A stretch of 64,000 nucleotides of DNA from Chryseobacterium sp. 6424. GTDB taxonomy: Bacteria; Bacteroidota; Bacteroidia; Flavobacteriales; Weeksellaceae. The notes beneath the pieces are model-generated. The model was not told the DNA's origin and made no database searches. It worked only from the letters and a program-made list of their open reading frames with translations. This document shows positions 43,600 through 52,511 of the stretch, one piece after another. The stretch spans positions 744,001 to 808,000 of the forward strand of contig NZ_CP023540.1 in NCBI RefSeq assembly GCF_003692615.1, written 5' to 3'. How positions within the stretch are numbered: position 1 is the stretch's first letter; each line of letters opens with the position of its first letter. The translations under genes and the position numbers were made by a program.

Positions 43600-43691
43600 T
43601 CCGCAAATTTGTACTGTTAAATAGCGACCTATTTAATAACTAAAAACCATGAAAACTGAAAACTCCGGAACACATGTCCCGGAGTTTTTAT
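43600..43691 (+). ncRNA. Possible short transcript with 15-codon ORF ending in a terminator
   Basis: The gap between the M16 and S46 genes contains ATG at 43649 opening a 15-codon frame (MKTENSGTHVPEFLL, stop 43694-43696). Its middle codons form a strong terminator (AAACTCCGG/CCGGAGTTT, 43660-43668/43679-43687, then T run). CAAATTTG at 43604-43611 is one mismatch from a -7 box. It could be a small RNA or a very short peptide gene; the hairpin may simply be a spare terminator. Confidence 0.3.
43660..43691 (+). terminator. Hairpin terminator, second in the M16-S46 gap
   Basis: AAACTCCGG / CCGGAGTTT perfect 9-bp stem with a 10-nt loop and TTTTT tail. Confidence 0.75.
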
Positions 43692-43699
43692 TATAGCTG

Positions 43700-43725
43700 A
43701 AAATCCCGCATAGTGGCGGGATTTT
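43700..43725 (-). terminator. Terminator of the S46 peptidase gene
   Basis: AAAATCCCGC / GCGGGATTTT perfect 10-bp stem, 6-nt loop, 18 nt beyond the S46 stop. Ends in T on either strand, so probably bidirectional. Confidence 0.8.
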
Positions 43726-43742
43726 AAGGATGAATGGGTATC

Positions 43743-45884
43743 TTATTTTACGATCTTCATTTCATTAATCAGCCATTTAGCATCAGCATATTTATCAATG
43801 ATGAACAGAATGTATTTCGTATCTACCATGATATTACGGCTGAATCGCGGATCGAAATTGATGTCGCTCATCGTTCCTTCCCACTGCCGGTCGAAGTTCA
43901 GGCCGATCAGGTTCCCGTGGGCATCAAGTACCGGGCTTCCCGAGTTACCGCCGGTCGTATGGTTTGTCGCCGTGAAGTTTACAGGTACTTCACCGGTTTT
44001 ATCTTTGTAGATTCCGTAATCTTTGGCTTGGTAAAGATCAATCAGTTTTTTAGGAACGTCAAACTCGTAATCTCCCGGTACGTATTTCTCCATAATCCCT
44101 GAAATATGGGTTTGGTAACCGTAATAAACGGCATCACGCGGGTTAGATCCTTTTACCTGTCCGTAAGCAACACGCAGGGTAGAGTTGGCATCCGGGAAGA
44201 AGGGTCTATCCTTGTCCGTTTCCATCTGCTGCGCCATGTATCTTTTCTGAAGAACATCAATCTGAGACTGTAACTGGGCGTATTTATCCTCCGTAGAAGT
44301 CATATAAGACGTTCTGAGTTGCGTAGCTAATTTGATGAACGGGTCATCTTTTAAAGCCTTCACAAGTTCTGCCGGATTCGCGAATACTTTCTGGATGTCA
44401 GTTGCTGCGGTTGCGCCGTTAAGACTTTTTCTGCCGCTTACCACCGAGTTTTTCGACCACTCTTCAATAAGGGAAAGGTTGGCGTTTTCATCTTTAAACT
44501 GCGCGAAGTTTGTCGGTAAGAAGGATTGTGGGGTTTTGTTGGCATAAAGCGCAAGCAACTTAGCGGTCACTTTTGCATCCAGCGCGCCATCGTAGTCTTT
44601 ATAGAAAGAAGCGAGACGGTTTTTTAGGGAAGTCATGCTTTTATCGTCGGTTTTGCCGGCTTCATAGCTTTGCATGAAGTTCAGGTATTGGTTGGCAAGC
44701 GACAGCGTTTCCGCGTTACGGATCACCTCCGAATAATATGCACGGTTCAGGGCGTAAGGTGCCTGCTCTGTGTAAAGGGCGTTTAACCCGTCGATGGTTG
44801 TTTTTACCTGCGGATTTTTAGCGATAAGGCTTTGCTCGTATTTTTTCTTTTTACCTACCGCGTCAGATTTTTTCAGACCTTCCACTTCGCCGATCCATTT
44901 TTTCCAGTAGTTGGCGACAGAGGCGTATTTAGAGGCATATTTAATTCTGGTCTCATCATCAGCACGCATTTTTTCATCCAAAGTCTTCAGCGCTACTTCG
45001 CGCACCGAAATCATTGCAGGATCAGTATCAGTCATGATCTTTTCTACAGCGATGGCCGGTAGGTATTCGGTAGTTCTTCCCGGGAAGCCGAAAACAAACG
45101 TAAAATCGTTTTCCTGCTTGTCTTTAATGGATACAGGTAAAAAATGTTTTGGTTTATAAGGGACGTTGTCTTTTGAATATTCTGCCGGACGGTTGTTCTT
45201 GTCAGCATAAATACGGAACATGGCAAAATCGCCGGTATGCCGTGGCCAAACCCAGTTATCGGTGTCTGAACCGAACTTCCCGATGCTTGATGGCGGCGCG
45301 CCTACCAGGCGGATGTCCTTAAAGGTCTCAATAACATATGCATAATATTTATTGCCGTAATACATGGGTTTGATGACTACTTTCTGCCAAGGTTCCAGCT
45401 TGAAGCCTGCCTGCACTTTTTCAAGATTTGTACGGATCAGGTCCTCTGCTGCCTTACCCTCCAGGTTTTGTGTACCGGCAAGTACCTCAGCGGATACCTC
45501 TTTGATATCAGTGATGAAATCTACCGTTACACCAGGATTCGCCAGTTCACCTCCCATGTTTTTCGCCCAGAAACCATCAGACAGATAATCGTTCTGTACG
45601 CTCGAATGTTTTTGGATTTGCCCGTAGCCACAGTGGTGGTTGGTAAGCAAAAGGCCTTGTGGCGATATGATTTCTGCGGTACAGCCACCGTTAAACTGTA
45701 CTACGGCATCTTTAATGCTGGGTTTTGCAGGATCGAAAATCTGTTTTGCCGAGATCTTCATTCCCAGGTCCTTCATTTCCTTTTCATTAAGTTCTGTGGG
45801 GATCCACATACCGCCGTACTGCTGGCCAAAAGCCATCACTGCCGGGAAAATTATTGCTGCAAGCAATATATTTCTTCTTTTCAT
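43743..45884 (-). CDS. S46 family dipeptidyl-peptidase, predicted DPP11-type
   Basis: A 713-residue periplasmic exopeptidase with signal MKRRNILLAAIIFPAVMAFGQ. The trypsin-like site is visible as the His motif LLLTNHHCGYG (about 81-91) and Ser motif GGNSGSPV with S648. S46 enzymes release dipeptides from peptide N-termini. In this family the residue 18 positions after the catalytic Ser sets specificity: Arg in DPP11 (Asp/Glu at P1), Gly in DPP7 (hydrophobic P1). Here it is R666 (LNFDRQWEG), predicting an acidic-residue-specific DPP11. It stands alone. The mature N-terminus YGGMWIPTELNEKEM is typical. Confidence 0.92.
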   Translation of the reverse strand: MKRRNILLAAIIFPAVMAFGQQYGGMWIPTELNEKEMKDLGMKISAKQIFDPAKPSIKDAVVQFNGGCTAEIISPQGLLLTNHHCGYGQIQKHSSVQNDYLSDGFWAKNMGGELANPGVTVDFITDIKEVSAEVLAGTQNLEGKAAEDLIRTNLEKVQAGFKLEPWQKVVIKPMYYGNKYYAYVIETFKDIRLVGAPPSSIGKFGSDTDNWVWPRHTGDFAMFRIYADKNNRPAEYSKDNVPYKPKHFLPVSIKDKQENDFTFVFGFPGRTTEYLPAIAVEKIMTDTDPAMISVREVALKTLDEKMRADDETRIKYASKYASVANYWKKWIGEVEGLKKSDAVGKKKKYEQSLIAKNPQVKTTIDGLNALYTEQAPYALNRAYYSEVIRNAETLSLANQYLNFMQSYEAGKTDDKSMTSLKNRLASFYKDYDGALDAKVTAKLLALYANKTPQSFLPTNFAQFKDENANLSLIEEWSKNSVVSGRKSLNGATAATDIQKVFANPAELVKALKDDPFIKLATQLRTSYMTSTEDKYAQLQSQIDVLQKRYMAQQMETDKDRPFFPDANSTLRVAYGQVKGSNPRDAVYYGYQTHISGIMEKYVPGDYEFDVPKKLIDLYQAKDYGIYKDKTGEVPVNFTATNHTTGGNSGSPVLDAHGNLIGLNFDRQWEGTMSDINFDPRFSRNIMVDTKYILFIIDKYADAKWLINEMKIVK

Positions 45885-46002
45885 TTCTATAAAATTTGCC
45901 TAAAAATAAATAAAATAAAGCAATTGGGAAAAGTTAGCTGCCCAAACACGTTTTATTTATGAGATAATTGATAAAAAACATGAATAAATGCAGATTCAGT
46001 CA

Positions 46003-46034
46003 CTTGAAAACGTCTGTACGTGGCATTACTTTTG
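46003..46034 (+). promoter_or_regulatory. Promoter of the 46 kb two-gene operon
   Basis: CTTG (46003-46006), a 20-nt spacer, then TACTTTTG (46027-46034), 24 nt before the ATG at 46059. Confidence 0.65.
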
Positions 46035-46058
46035 AAGATCTGAAGAAAAATAAACCGA

Positions 46059-46472
46059 ATGGGTGATCTGGGTGAACAACTCCTGTGGCTTTTTCTATTG
46101 GCAATCCCTATTGCATGCGTTGCCTGGACGGTGACACACGAAGAAATCTTCCGCGAACCAAGGGAATACTGCGTGAAACGTTCGCAGCACGCAGAAAAGA
46201 TATTAGAGCGAAAGTTCTTCTATCTCTTTACCTGCGAATACTGCTTTAGCCATTACGTGACGGCTTTCTTCCTCATTATTACACAATTTACGCTTCTCAT
46301 GGAAGGTTGGCGTGGCTATTTTGTTTCATTTTTTGCGTTGGTGTTTGTAGCCAATTTTTATATGAGCCTTTTTGCCTATCTAAGGCAGAGCCTGAAAGTG
46401 GAGCGGATTGAAGCCAACCTCAAAGACAATGAATGGCATGAAGTGAAGGAGGAAGTCCAGACTAAAAAATAA
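46059..46472 (+). CDS. Uncharacterised membrane protein
   Basis: A 137-residue protein with three hydrophobic segments (about 8-25, 63-82, 85-108) and a charged C-terminus (KVERIEANLKDNEWHEVKEE). Between segments it has FTCEYCFSHYV, a Cys-x-x-Cys plus His that could bind metal or form a disulphide. I recognise no named family. It is followed after 27 nt by another small orphan gene on the same strand. Confidence 0.75.
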   Translation: MGDLGEQLLWLFLLAIPIACVAWTVTHEEIFREPREYCVKRSQHAEKILERKFFYLFTCEYCFSHYVTAFFLIITQFTLLMEGWRGYFVSFFALVFVANFYMSLFAYLRQSLKVERIEANLKDNEWHEVKEEVQTKK

Positions 46473-46499
46473 CATACCGACTATTAAAAAAATACAATT

Positions 46500-46970
46500 A
46501 TGGACAAACATGAAAGACTACAGAAATACAAGTATGATGAATATACCGTAGTCACCAATTTCGAAACGTATGAAGACGCGCTTGAATATGCCGACAAACA
46601 CCACGGCGAACTTATAGAGGTAGGTTTCACCGATGGCTCCGACAATCCTCTGCCGGACGATACCGGAAACCTCATCGCAGAACACCGAACTTTTAAAGTA
46701 GGACTTGATAAGGAATACAAGGTATATTATTCCCAGGATAAGGAATTTCAGGATATGGCCGAAGGAATCCTCGAACTGATGAAGGAAAAAGAAGACGACA
46801 ATACCCCGGAAGACTGGATTGCTGACCAGAATATTGCCACAGGCGACCGTATCATCATTGAAAAGAATGGCGAAATAAACACCGTCACCACCCGCGAAAG
46901 AGTGAAATTCCTGATGCGCGGCAGTTTATACGAACTGGCGGTAAAAGTTCCCAACAATAACGAAGACTAA
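46500..46970 (+). CDS. Acidic uncharacterised cytosolic protein
   Basis: A 156-residue soluble protein rich in Asp/Glu with no signal or membrane segment (MDKHERLQKYKYDEYTVVTN..., GDRIIIEKNGEINTVTTRERVKFL). It has alternating strands and helices and no motif I can name. It is probably co-transcribed with the membrane protein gene upstream; an unrelated promoter for glgB lies 44 nt downstream. Confidence 0.75.
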   Translation: MDKHERLQKYKYDEYTVVTNFETYEDALEYADKHHGELIEVGFTDGSDNPLPDDTGNLIAEHRTFKVGLDKEYKVYYSQDKEFQDMAEGILELMKEKEDDNTPEDWIADQNIATGDRIIIEKNGEINTVTTRERVKFLMRGSLYELAVKVPNNNED

Positions 46971-46996
46971 GCAAACAGTACTTTTAATCTATTTAG

Positions 46997-47015
46997 AATC
47001 AGCGATACGCTGATT
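46997..47015. promoter_or_regulatory. Palindrome overlapping the glgBA promoter (candidate operator)
   Basis: AATCAGCG ATA CGCTGATT, a perfect 8-bp inverted repeat, overlaps the TTTG of the glgB promoter. It lacks a T tract, so an operator is at least as likely as a weak terminator for the gene upstream. Confidence 0.35.
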
Positions 47016-47045
47016 TGCCGCGCCGTGGTATTTTGAATATATTTG
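47014..47045 (+). promoter_or_regulatory. Promoter of glgB-glgA
   Basis: TTTG (47014-47017), a 20-nt spacer, then TATATTTG (47038-47045), an exact -33/-7 pair. Confidence 0.72.
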
Positions 47046-47093
47046 AATGACATTTAGCCGCACTTGTCCGACTATTCATTCAATCCCGAAATT

Positions 47094-49016
47094 ATGGAAC
47101 GTGTACTCCCTCATTCGTTATTTACAGACGCAGATATTTACCTTTTTCGTGAGGGAAAACATTATCGGCTCTATGAGAAATTCGGGGCGCATACCATAGA
47201 AAAGAACAGTAATAAAGGCGTTTATTTCGCTGTATGGGCACCAAATGCCGAGGCGGTCTCCGTTATCGGCGATTTTAACCATTGGGGCTCCGGTTTACAC
47301 AAATTATATCCGAGGTGGGATGGCTCAGGTATCTGGGAAGGCTTTATCGAAGGGTTGGGCTGGGGCGATATTTACAAATACGCCATCCGTACAGCGACCG
47401 GGGTGCTGCTTGAAAAGGGAGATCCATTTGCCCTTAGCTGGGAGCAACATGTACAGGCATCGTCAGTCATTTCTACCACCTGGTTCGAGTGGCAAGATCA
47501 GGATTGGCTTGCTTCGAGACAAAATAAGGATATTTATAATACTCCGCTTTCAATATATGAAGTACATTTAGCCTCATGGATGCGGGGTACCGACCATCCC
47601 GAAAGATTTCTTTCATACCGCGAAATGGCCGAGAGGCTCGTTCCGTACTTGAAAGAGATGAATTTCACGCATGTGGAATTAATGCCGGTGATGGAATATC
47701 CTTATAATCCCAGTTGGGGATATCAGGTAACTGGTTTCTATGCCGCGACTTCACGTTTCGGCGCACCACAGGATTTGATGTATCTGATTAATGAATTACA
47801 CCGTAATGGCATCGGCGTTATTTTAGACTGGGTTCCCGCGCACTTTCCGGGGGATGCCAATGGCCTGCATTTTTTCGACGGGACTTTTCTTTACGAACAC
47901 GAGGATCCGCGCAAAGGTTTCCACCCCGAATGGAAATCGCATATCTTCAACTATGGCCGCCCAGAGGTGAAATCATTCCTGATTTCAAATGCCATGTTTT
48001 GGCTCGACCGCTATCATGCCGACGGTTTAAGGGTGGATGCAGTTACCTCCATGTTGCATCTCGATTATGCCCGAAACGAGGGCGAGTGGGAGCCTAATGC
48101 CGAAGGCGGTAATGTGAATCTCGAAGCCAAGAAATTCTTACAGGATTTCAATGTAGCCGTTTACAAAGAGTTTCCGGGCATCCTAACGGTGGCAGAAGAA
48201 AGTTCAGACTTCCCCATGCTTACAAAACCCGTACACGAAGGTGGCGTAGGTTTCGGCATGAAATGGATGATGGGCTGGATGCATGATACCCTAAAATATT
48301 TTAAGGAAGAACCCATTCACCGAAAATACCATCACAATAAACTCACGTTTGCCTCCATGTACGTGAATAAAGAAAACTACATGATGCCTCTCTCGCATGA
48401 CGAAGTCGTACACGGCAAATCGAGCCTTATCTATAAAATGCCGGGGGACGAATGGCAAAAATTTGCCAACCTTCGGGCACTTTACACCTATATGTTCACA
48501 CAGCCTGGCGCCAAACTATTGTTCATGGGGAATGAATTTGCCCAGACCAATGAATGGAACTTTGCGCAAAGTTTAGATTGGCACCTGCTGAAATATCCCA
48601 TACATAAAGGTTTACAGCAATACGTCAAAGCGCTGAACGCCCTTTACTCCACCGAAGAATCTCTTTACCAAAACCAATATAAACCCGATGGTTTTGAGTG
48701 GGTGGAAGCCAATGATGCCGAGAATTCCGTATTCATTTACCTTAGAAAAAATAGCAACCAATCGCAAATCACCATGACGGTGCTAAACCTTACACCACGG
48801 GTATTAGACTACAAAATCGGTGTAGATGAAGGCACCAATTGGCAAGTGATTTTAAACTCTGATGAAAAAAAGTTTGGCGGAAGCGGGGTGATGGCAGAAA
48901 TTATAGATGAGGAAGATGATGAGTGGATGTACCGCCCGAACAATATCGTACTCCGTTTGCCGCCTTTGGCAGGGGTTATTCTAAAGCACTGCGGACCACC
49001 GGTGGCGCATGTTTAA
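47094..49016 (+). CDS. glgB: 1,4-alpha-glucan branching enzyme
   Basis: A 640-residue GH13 enzyme that introduces alpha-1,6 branches in glycogen. The CBM48 domain (KGVYFAVWAPNAEAVSVIGDFNHW) is followed by the TIM barrel with nucleophile D315 (GLRVDAVTSM), acid/base E368 (TVAEESSD) and the third Asp in LPLSHDEVVHGK. The D-to-E spacing of 53 equals that of E. coli GlgB. It lacks the extra N1 domain of the E. coli enzyme. I chose the ATG at 47094; the longer frame needs a TTG at 47064. glgA follows after 12 nt; no glgC or glgP is in the window. Confidence 0.94.
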   Translation: MERVLPHSLFTDADIYLFREGKHYRLYEKFGAHTIEKNSNKGVYFAVWAPNAEAVSVIGDFNHWGSGLHKLYPRWDGSGIWEGFIEGLGWGDIYKYAIRTATGVLLEKGDPFALSWEQHVQASSVISTTWFEWQDQDWLASRQNKDIYNTPLSIYEVHLASWMRGTDHPERFLSYREMAERLVPYLKEMNFTHVELMPVMEYPYNPSWGYQVTGFYAATSRFGAPQDLMYLINELHRNGIGVILDWVPAHFPGDANGLHFFDGTFLYEHEDPRKGFHPEWKSHIFNYGRPEVKSFLISNAMFWLDRYHADGLRVDAVTSMLHLDYARNEGEWEPNAEGGNVNLEAKKFLQDFNVAVYKEFPGILTVAEESSDFPMLTKPVHEGGVGFGMKWMMGWMHDTLKYFKEEPIHRKYHHNKLTFASMYVNKENYMMPLSHDEVVHGKSSLIYKMPGDEWQKFANLRALYTYMFTQPGAKLLFMGNEFAQTNEWNFAQSLDWHLLKYPIHKGLQQYVKALNALYSTEESLYQNQYKPDGFEWVEANDAENSVFIYLRKNSNQSQITMTVLNLTPRVLDYKIGVDEGTNWQVILNSDEKKFGGSGVMAEIIDEEDDEWMYRPNNIVLRLPPLAGVILKHCGPPVAHV

Positions 49017-49028
49017 ACCAATAGTTGT

Positions 49029-50435
49029 ATGAGGATTCTCAATCTTTCAATGGAATGTTATCCGGTGGCCAAAGTGGGCGGACTGGCAGATGTGGTGGGC
49101 GCGCTGCCCAAATACCTTAACCGTATCGATGGTGTTGAAAGTGCCGTAATCATGCCTTGGTATAACAAACCCTTTGTGCATCAGCATCAGTTCGAAACGG
49201 TATTCACTGGCTTCATTCGTCAGAAAAACCAGTTGCTCGAGATTGAAATATCGAAGGAACAATCTCAACTCTTAGGTTTTGATCTGTATCTTATCAAGAT
49301 TCCCGGCTTGTTGGATCGGGACCAGCCTTACGGGTATTGGGATGAAAGTCAGCAGTTCCTGGCTTTCCAACATGGTATCCTGCACTGGCTCAGCGAAATG
49401 AAGATCCGGCCCGATGTGTTGCACTGCCACGACTATCATACGGGCCTCGTCCCTTTTATGATCGAAAATTGTCCCGAGTTTAGTTTCCTGAAAGGCATAA
49501 AAACCATCGGTACCATCCATAATGGCGAATATCAGGGAGATATGTCCTGGGAAATGGCAGATTATCTGCCTTGGTTCGAGGGTGGGAATTGGGGTTTGCT
49601 GGACTGGAACGGACGCATAAATCCACTCGCCGCCATGCTCAAATGCTGCCACGCCTTTAACGCCGTTTCTAAAGGATATATGACGGAACTCTTTGATCAG
49701 TTGCGGGGGTTAGAGTCTTTGGTACAGCACGAACACCGCAAGGCTTTTGGTATCCTTAACGGTATTGATACAGGTGTCTGGAACCCCGAAACCGACCATT
49801 ACCTTGATTTTCATTATAATAAAGAAACCGCTTCGGAAGGTAAACGTAAAAATAAAGCGGCGCTTTGCGCGGCATATGGCCTGGATCCTAAGTTGCCGCT
49901 TTTTAGTTTTATTGGCCGTTTTGCCGGTGAAAAAGGTGCCGACCTGCTTCCCGAAATCGTAGCCAACAGTATCCGCGAGACTTTTGGCGGCCTCAACGTA
50001 ATGATCTTAGGCTCCGGGGATCAGGATGTTGAAAATCAGTTACTCCATCTCAACCAGGTGTTCTCCAACTTTGCCCTCGATTTAGGTTATAAGGAAGATC
50101 TTTCACATAAGATCTATGCGGGTTCAGACTTCCTGCTCATGCCTTCGCGTGTAGAGCCGTGTGGCCTCAACCAAATGTATGCGATGCGCTATGGTACCGT
50201 ACCGATTGTGCGCTATACTGGTGGCTTGCGAGATACGGTGCGCGATGTTTCAGTGGGCGGCGGCGGTGTAACCTTTGGTTCGGCAACCGCCAATGATGCC
50301 GTGCATGCCATGCATCGCGCCATGCATATATACAACCATGATGGGTTGATGGGGCAGTTGGTGCAGACCAATATGTCCTATGATTTCTCTTGGGAAAAAT
50401 CTGCGATGGAGTATCTGAAACTTTATGCTGACTAA
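49029..50435 (+). CDS. glgA: Glycogen synthase
   Basis: A 468-residue GT5 enzyme that elongates alpha-1,4-glucan from ADP-glucose. It has the KxGG motif K15-V-G-G in CYPVAKVGGLADVVGALPK, DVLHCHDYHTGLVP, GTIHNGEYQGDMSW, and in the C-terminal Rossmann lobe FSFIGRFAGEKGADLLPE and PSRVEPCGLNQMYAMRYGTVPIV with the E-x7-E type catalytic region. It is in an operon with glgB. Confidence 0.95.
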   Translation: MRILNLSMECYPVAKVGGLADVVGALPKYLNRIDGVESAVIMPWYNKPFVHQHQFETVFTGFIRQKNQLLEIEISKEQSQLLGFDLYLIKIPGLLDRDQPYGYWDESQQFLAFQHGILHWLSEMKIRPDVLHCHDYHTGLVPFMIENCPEFSFLKGIKTIGTIHNGEYQGDMSWEMADYLPWFEGGNWGLLDWNGRINPLAAMLKCCHAFNAVSKGYMTELFDQLRGLESLVQHEHRKAFGILNGIDTGVWNPETDHYLDFHYNKETASEGKRKNKAALCAAYGLDPKLPLFSFIGRFAGEKGADLLPEIVANSIRETFGGLNVMILGSGDQDVENQLLHLNQVFSNFALDLGYKEDLSHKIYAGSDFLLMPSRVEPCGLNQMYAMRYGTVPIVRYTGGLRDTVRDVSVGGGGVTFGSATANDAVHAMHRAMHIYNHDGLMGQLVQTNMSYDFSWEKSAMEYLKLYAD

Positions 50436-50600
50436 GTTCTAAACAATCATTAATGATTCACTTTTAACGTGAAAAAGTTCAATAAGAGCGTCGAAATTTA
50501 ATACAACCGTGTCGAAGCCCTGTTATCCTGATACCGAATTATATTCCTCCAAGTGAACCATATGATGCCATTGCAGCGCTTCAGTAGGGCGATATACTCT

Positions 50601-51119
50601 TTAATGCTCCATCCTCCGGATAGATTCTTCCGCAAACCAGCGCAGTTTATCCATTTGCCTACGCGCTTTTCTCTGCCCGAATAACGAAGCCAGATAAGTT
50701 AATATCAACAGTACCAGCATCCCCAACGATGCAGGCAATGCCCACCGGAAGTCGGTGCTGCCAATTTGCAACGCTACAAACCACACGGTGAAGAATACCA
50801 TCCACAGCATACAGAAGATGAAGTAAAGAAACATGAAGAACGTCCATACCGCGGCACTCGGCCCGAAAATTCCACGGATCACCGTCGTGTTGTCCTCGGT
50901 TTCAGCCCGCAGGGACAGGGTTGGCTTCCAGTAATTATCTTCATCGGTTTTCACCGTAATCGTGGCACTTTCGGTATTGATATTTCCTGAAAATTCGGCA
51001 GTGTTTTCCGCCAGGAAGATTGTAAGGTGGGCCGTATAATCTTGCCGGCTCAGCGAAGTGTAGATCTTAAACCTTGGCCGCGCACGGATGCTGTCCAGTA
51101 CAGTTTGTTCAATTTTCAT
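50601..51119 (-). CDS. Uncharacterised two-TM membrane protein
   Basis: A 172-residue protein: a soluble beta-rich N-terminal half (RARPRFKIYTSLSRQDY ... ITVKTDEDNYWKPTLSLRAE), two adjacent membrane helices (about 88-117 and 125-147) and a basic C-terminal tail (GQRKARRQMDKLRWFAEESIRR). Its start overlaps the 3' end of the aspartic protease gene by 11 nt, so the two are co-transcribed and perhaps translationally coupled. No family recognised. Confidence 0.75.
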   Translation of the reverse strand: MKIEQTVLDSIRARPRFKIYTSLSRQDYTAHLTIFLAENTAEFSGNINTESATITVKTDEDNYWKPTLSLRAETEDNTTVIRGIFGPSAAVWTFFMFLYFIFCMLWMVFFTVWFVALQIGSTDFRWALPASLGMLVLLILTYLASLFGQRKARRQMDKLRWFAEESIRRMEH

Positions 51120-52436
51120 CTTGGTAAGGGATTGGGTCTGTTAATATAATCTCTACGTTCAGTATCTGTCCGGCACGTTCAATCTTGAACTGCACGGTTT
51201 TTCCGTCTTCTTGTTTCAAAAGATTATTAAGTTGTTGCAGGGTATAAGCGCTCGCTTTACGCCCGTTTACATGGGTGATCTTGTCGTTTTTCCGTAAACC
51301 CGCGCTTTGGCAGGGCGAGTTTTGCCGGCAGCCAGCCACAGAATGCTGCGGTTTCAGTACAAAATGATACCGGAAGCCCGCGCTGGCATTGTACACAGAT
51401 ACGCCTTCAGGTTCGCCGGGCACTTTGGTGGGCAAGATATTCACAAGGTCGCTTTCCCATACCATCCCGTCGTGCTGAATATCAAGTCCGCTTTTATTGA
51501 AAAGGAAGGGGTCTTTATAATACCGGTTCTTCTTCAGATAGATTTTATTTTCAGGGTAATTGAATATTATTGTGAACCGGCGCAGGACTTCACTGCCTAC
51601 CGAGCCTTTCCTTCCCGGTATAAGCCGCAGGTTTTGTATCGAATATTCATCCGGCATGGCTACCAAAGGTTTCACGAAAGCAAATTCACCCAAGTACAAC
51701 CCACGTATGCGGCTGCGTTTACCAAAAATGTCGCCATTGAATCCCTGTCCGAGATAATCATCAATGAATGGGCGGTTATACACAAAACCCGGAATCAGTT
51801 TCGGGAACAGCCATACGGCATCGCTGTTGCCCAGATCCAGCAATAGTTTCGTGGGTTTTCTATCGTGCGTCAACTCAATGTCCGCAGCGATGTACGGTTT
51901 GTTACCTTCCACGGTGATCTCGAACTCGCGGAAGGTTTTCTTCGGTACATAGCTTCCTACAGGATGTATGGTAATCCTCTTTCTGATGTAATCAATTTCC
52001 ACCGGGTGGTTTTTAAAGAAATGGTAGCCAATGATCCCATTGACCGGTATGCCGACATGGGAAGAGAAGTTAATGTTCTCATCCAGAATAATAAAGACCG
52101 TATGCTGCGCATCGTTGTAATTTGGGCCTACCGTTACCAGATTGTTATCGGAGCGTAGGCCCTCGATGTTTTTGTTTTCTCCAAGACCGGAAAAGGTTAT
52201 TTTTTCTACTTTATTGAAGTTTACTTCTTTGTCTTCCAGGCTGAAAAGGATGGTTTCATTAACACCGGAGTCCAGAAGAAACGTAAGATTTGTGCCATTG
52301 ATGCTGAGTGGCACAAAAATTAGATTGTTAATTAACTGAAACGGTATCACGGTTTTTTTATGTCCTGAGACAGTGAAGCCCTGTTGCGCAAAGGCAACTG
52401 AACTATATAAAAAAACATGATGAGCAGCAGTTTCAT
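51109..52436 (-). CDS. Retropepsin-like aspartic protease with PDZ domain, signal peptide frameshifted as sequenced
   Basis: A two-lobe aspartyl protease followed by a C-terminal PDZ domain (GLRKNDKITHVNGRKAS). The first catalytic loop is FLLDSGVNET; the second lobe has LLLDLGNSDAV, a DLG rather than D-T/S-G. Such proteins act in the periplasm. The open frame has a nonsensical N-terminus. On the minus strand, ATG at 52436 opens MKLLLIMFF, and one extra T in the seven-T run at 52409-52415 joins it to LYSSVAFAQQGFTVSG, a proper signal peptide with -AFAQ cleavage and a total of 442 residues. It overlaps the next minus-strand gene and is divergent from ppc. Confidence 0.85.
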
Positions 52437-52499
52437 GAAATGAAATTACAATATTTCTGTAACAGTTTAAAAATATACGGGTTAAATCACCGAAAAACA

Positions 52500-52507
52500 T
52501 ACATTTG
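52500..52507 (+). promoter_or_regulatory. -7 box abutting the ppc start codon
   Basis: TACATTTG matches TAnnTTTG, and the ppc ATG follows 4 nt later, again implying a leaderless or near-leaderless transcript. Confidence 0.5.
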
Positions 52508-52511
52508 TTAT

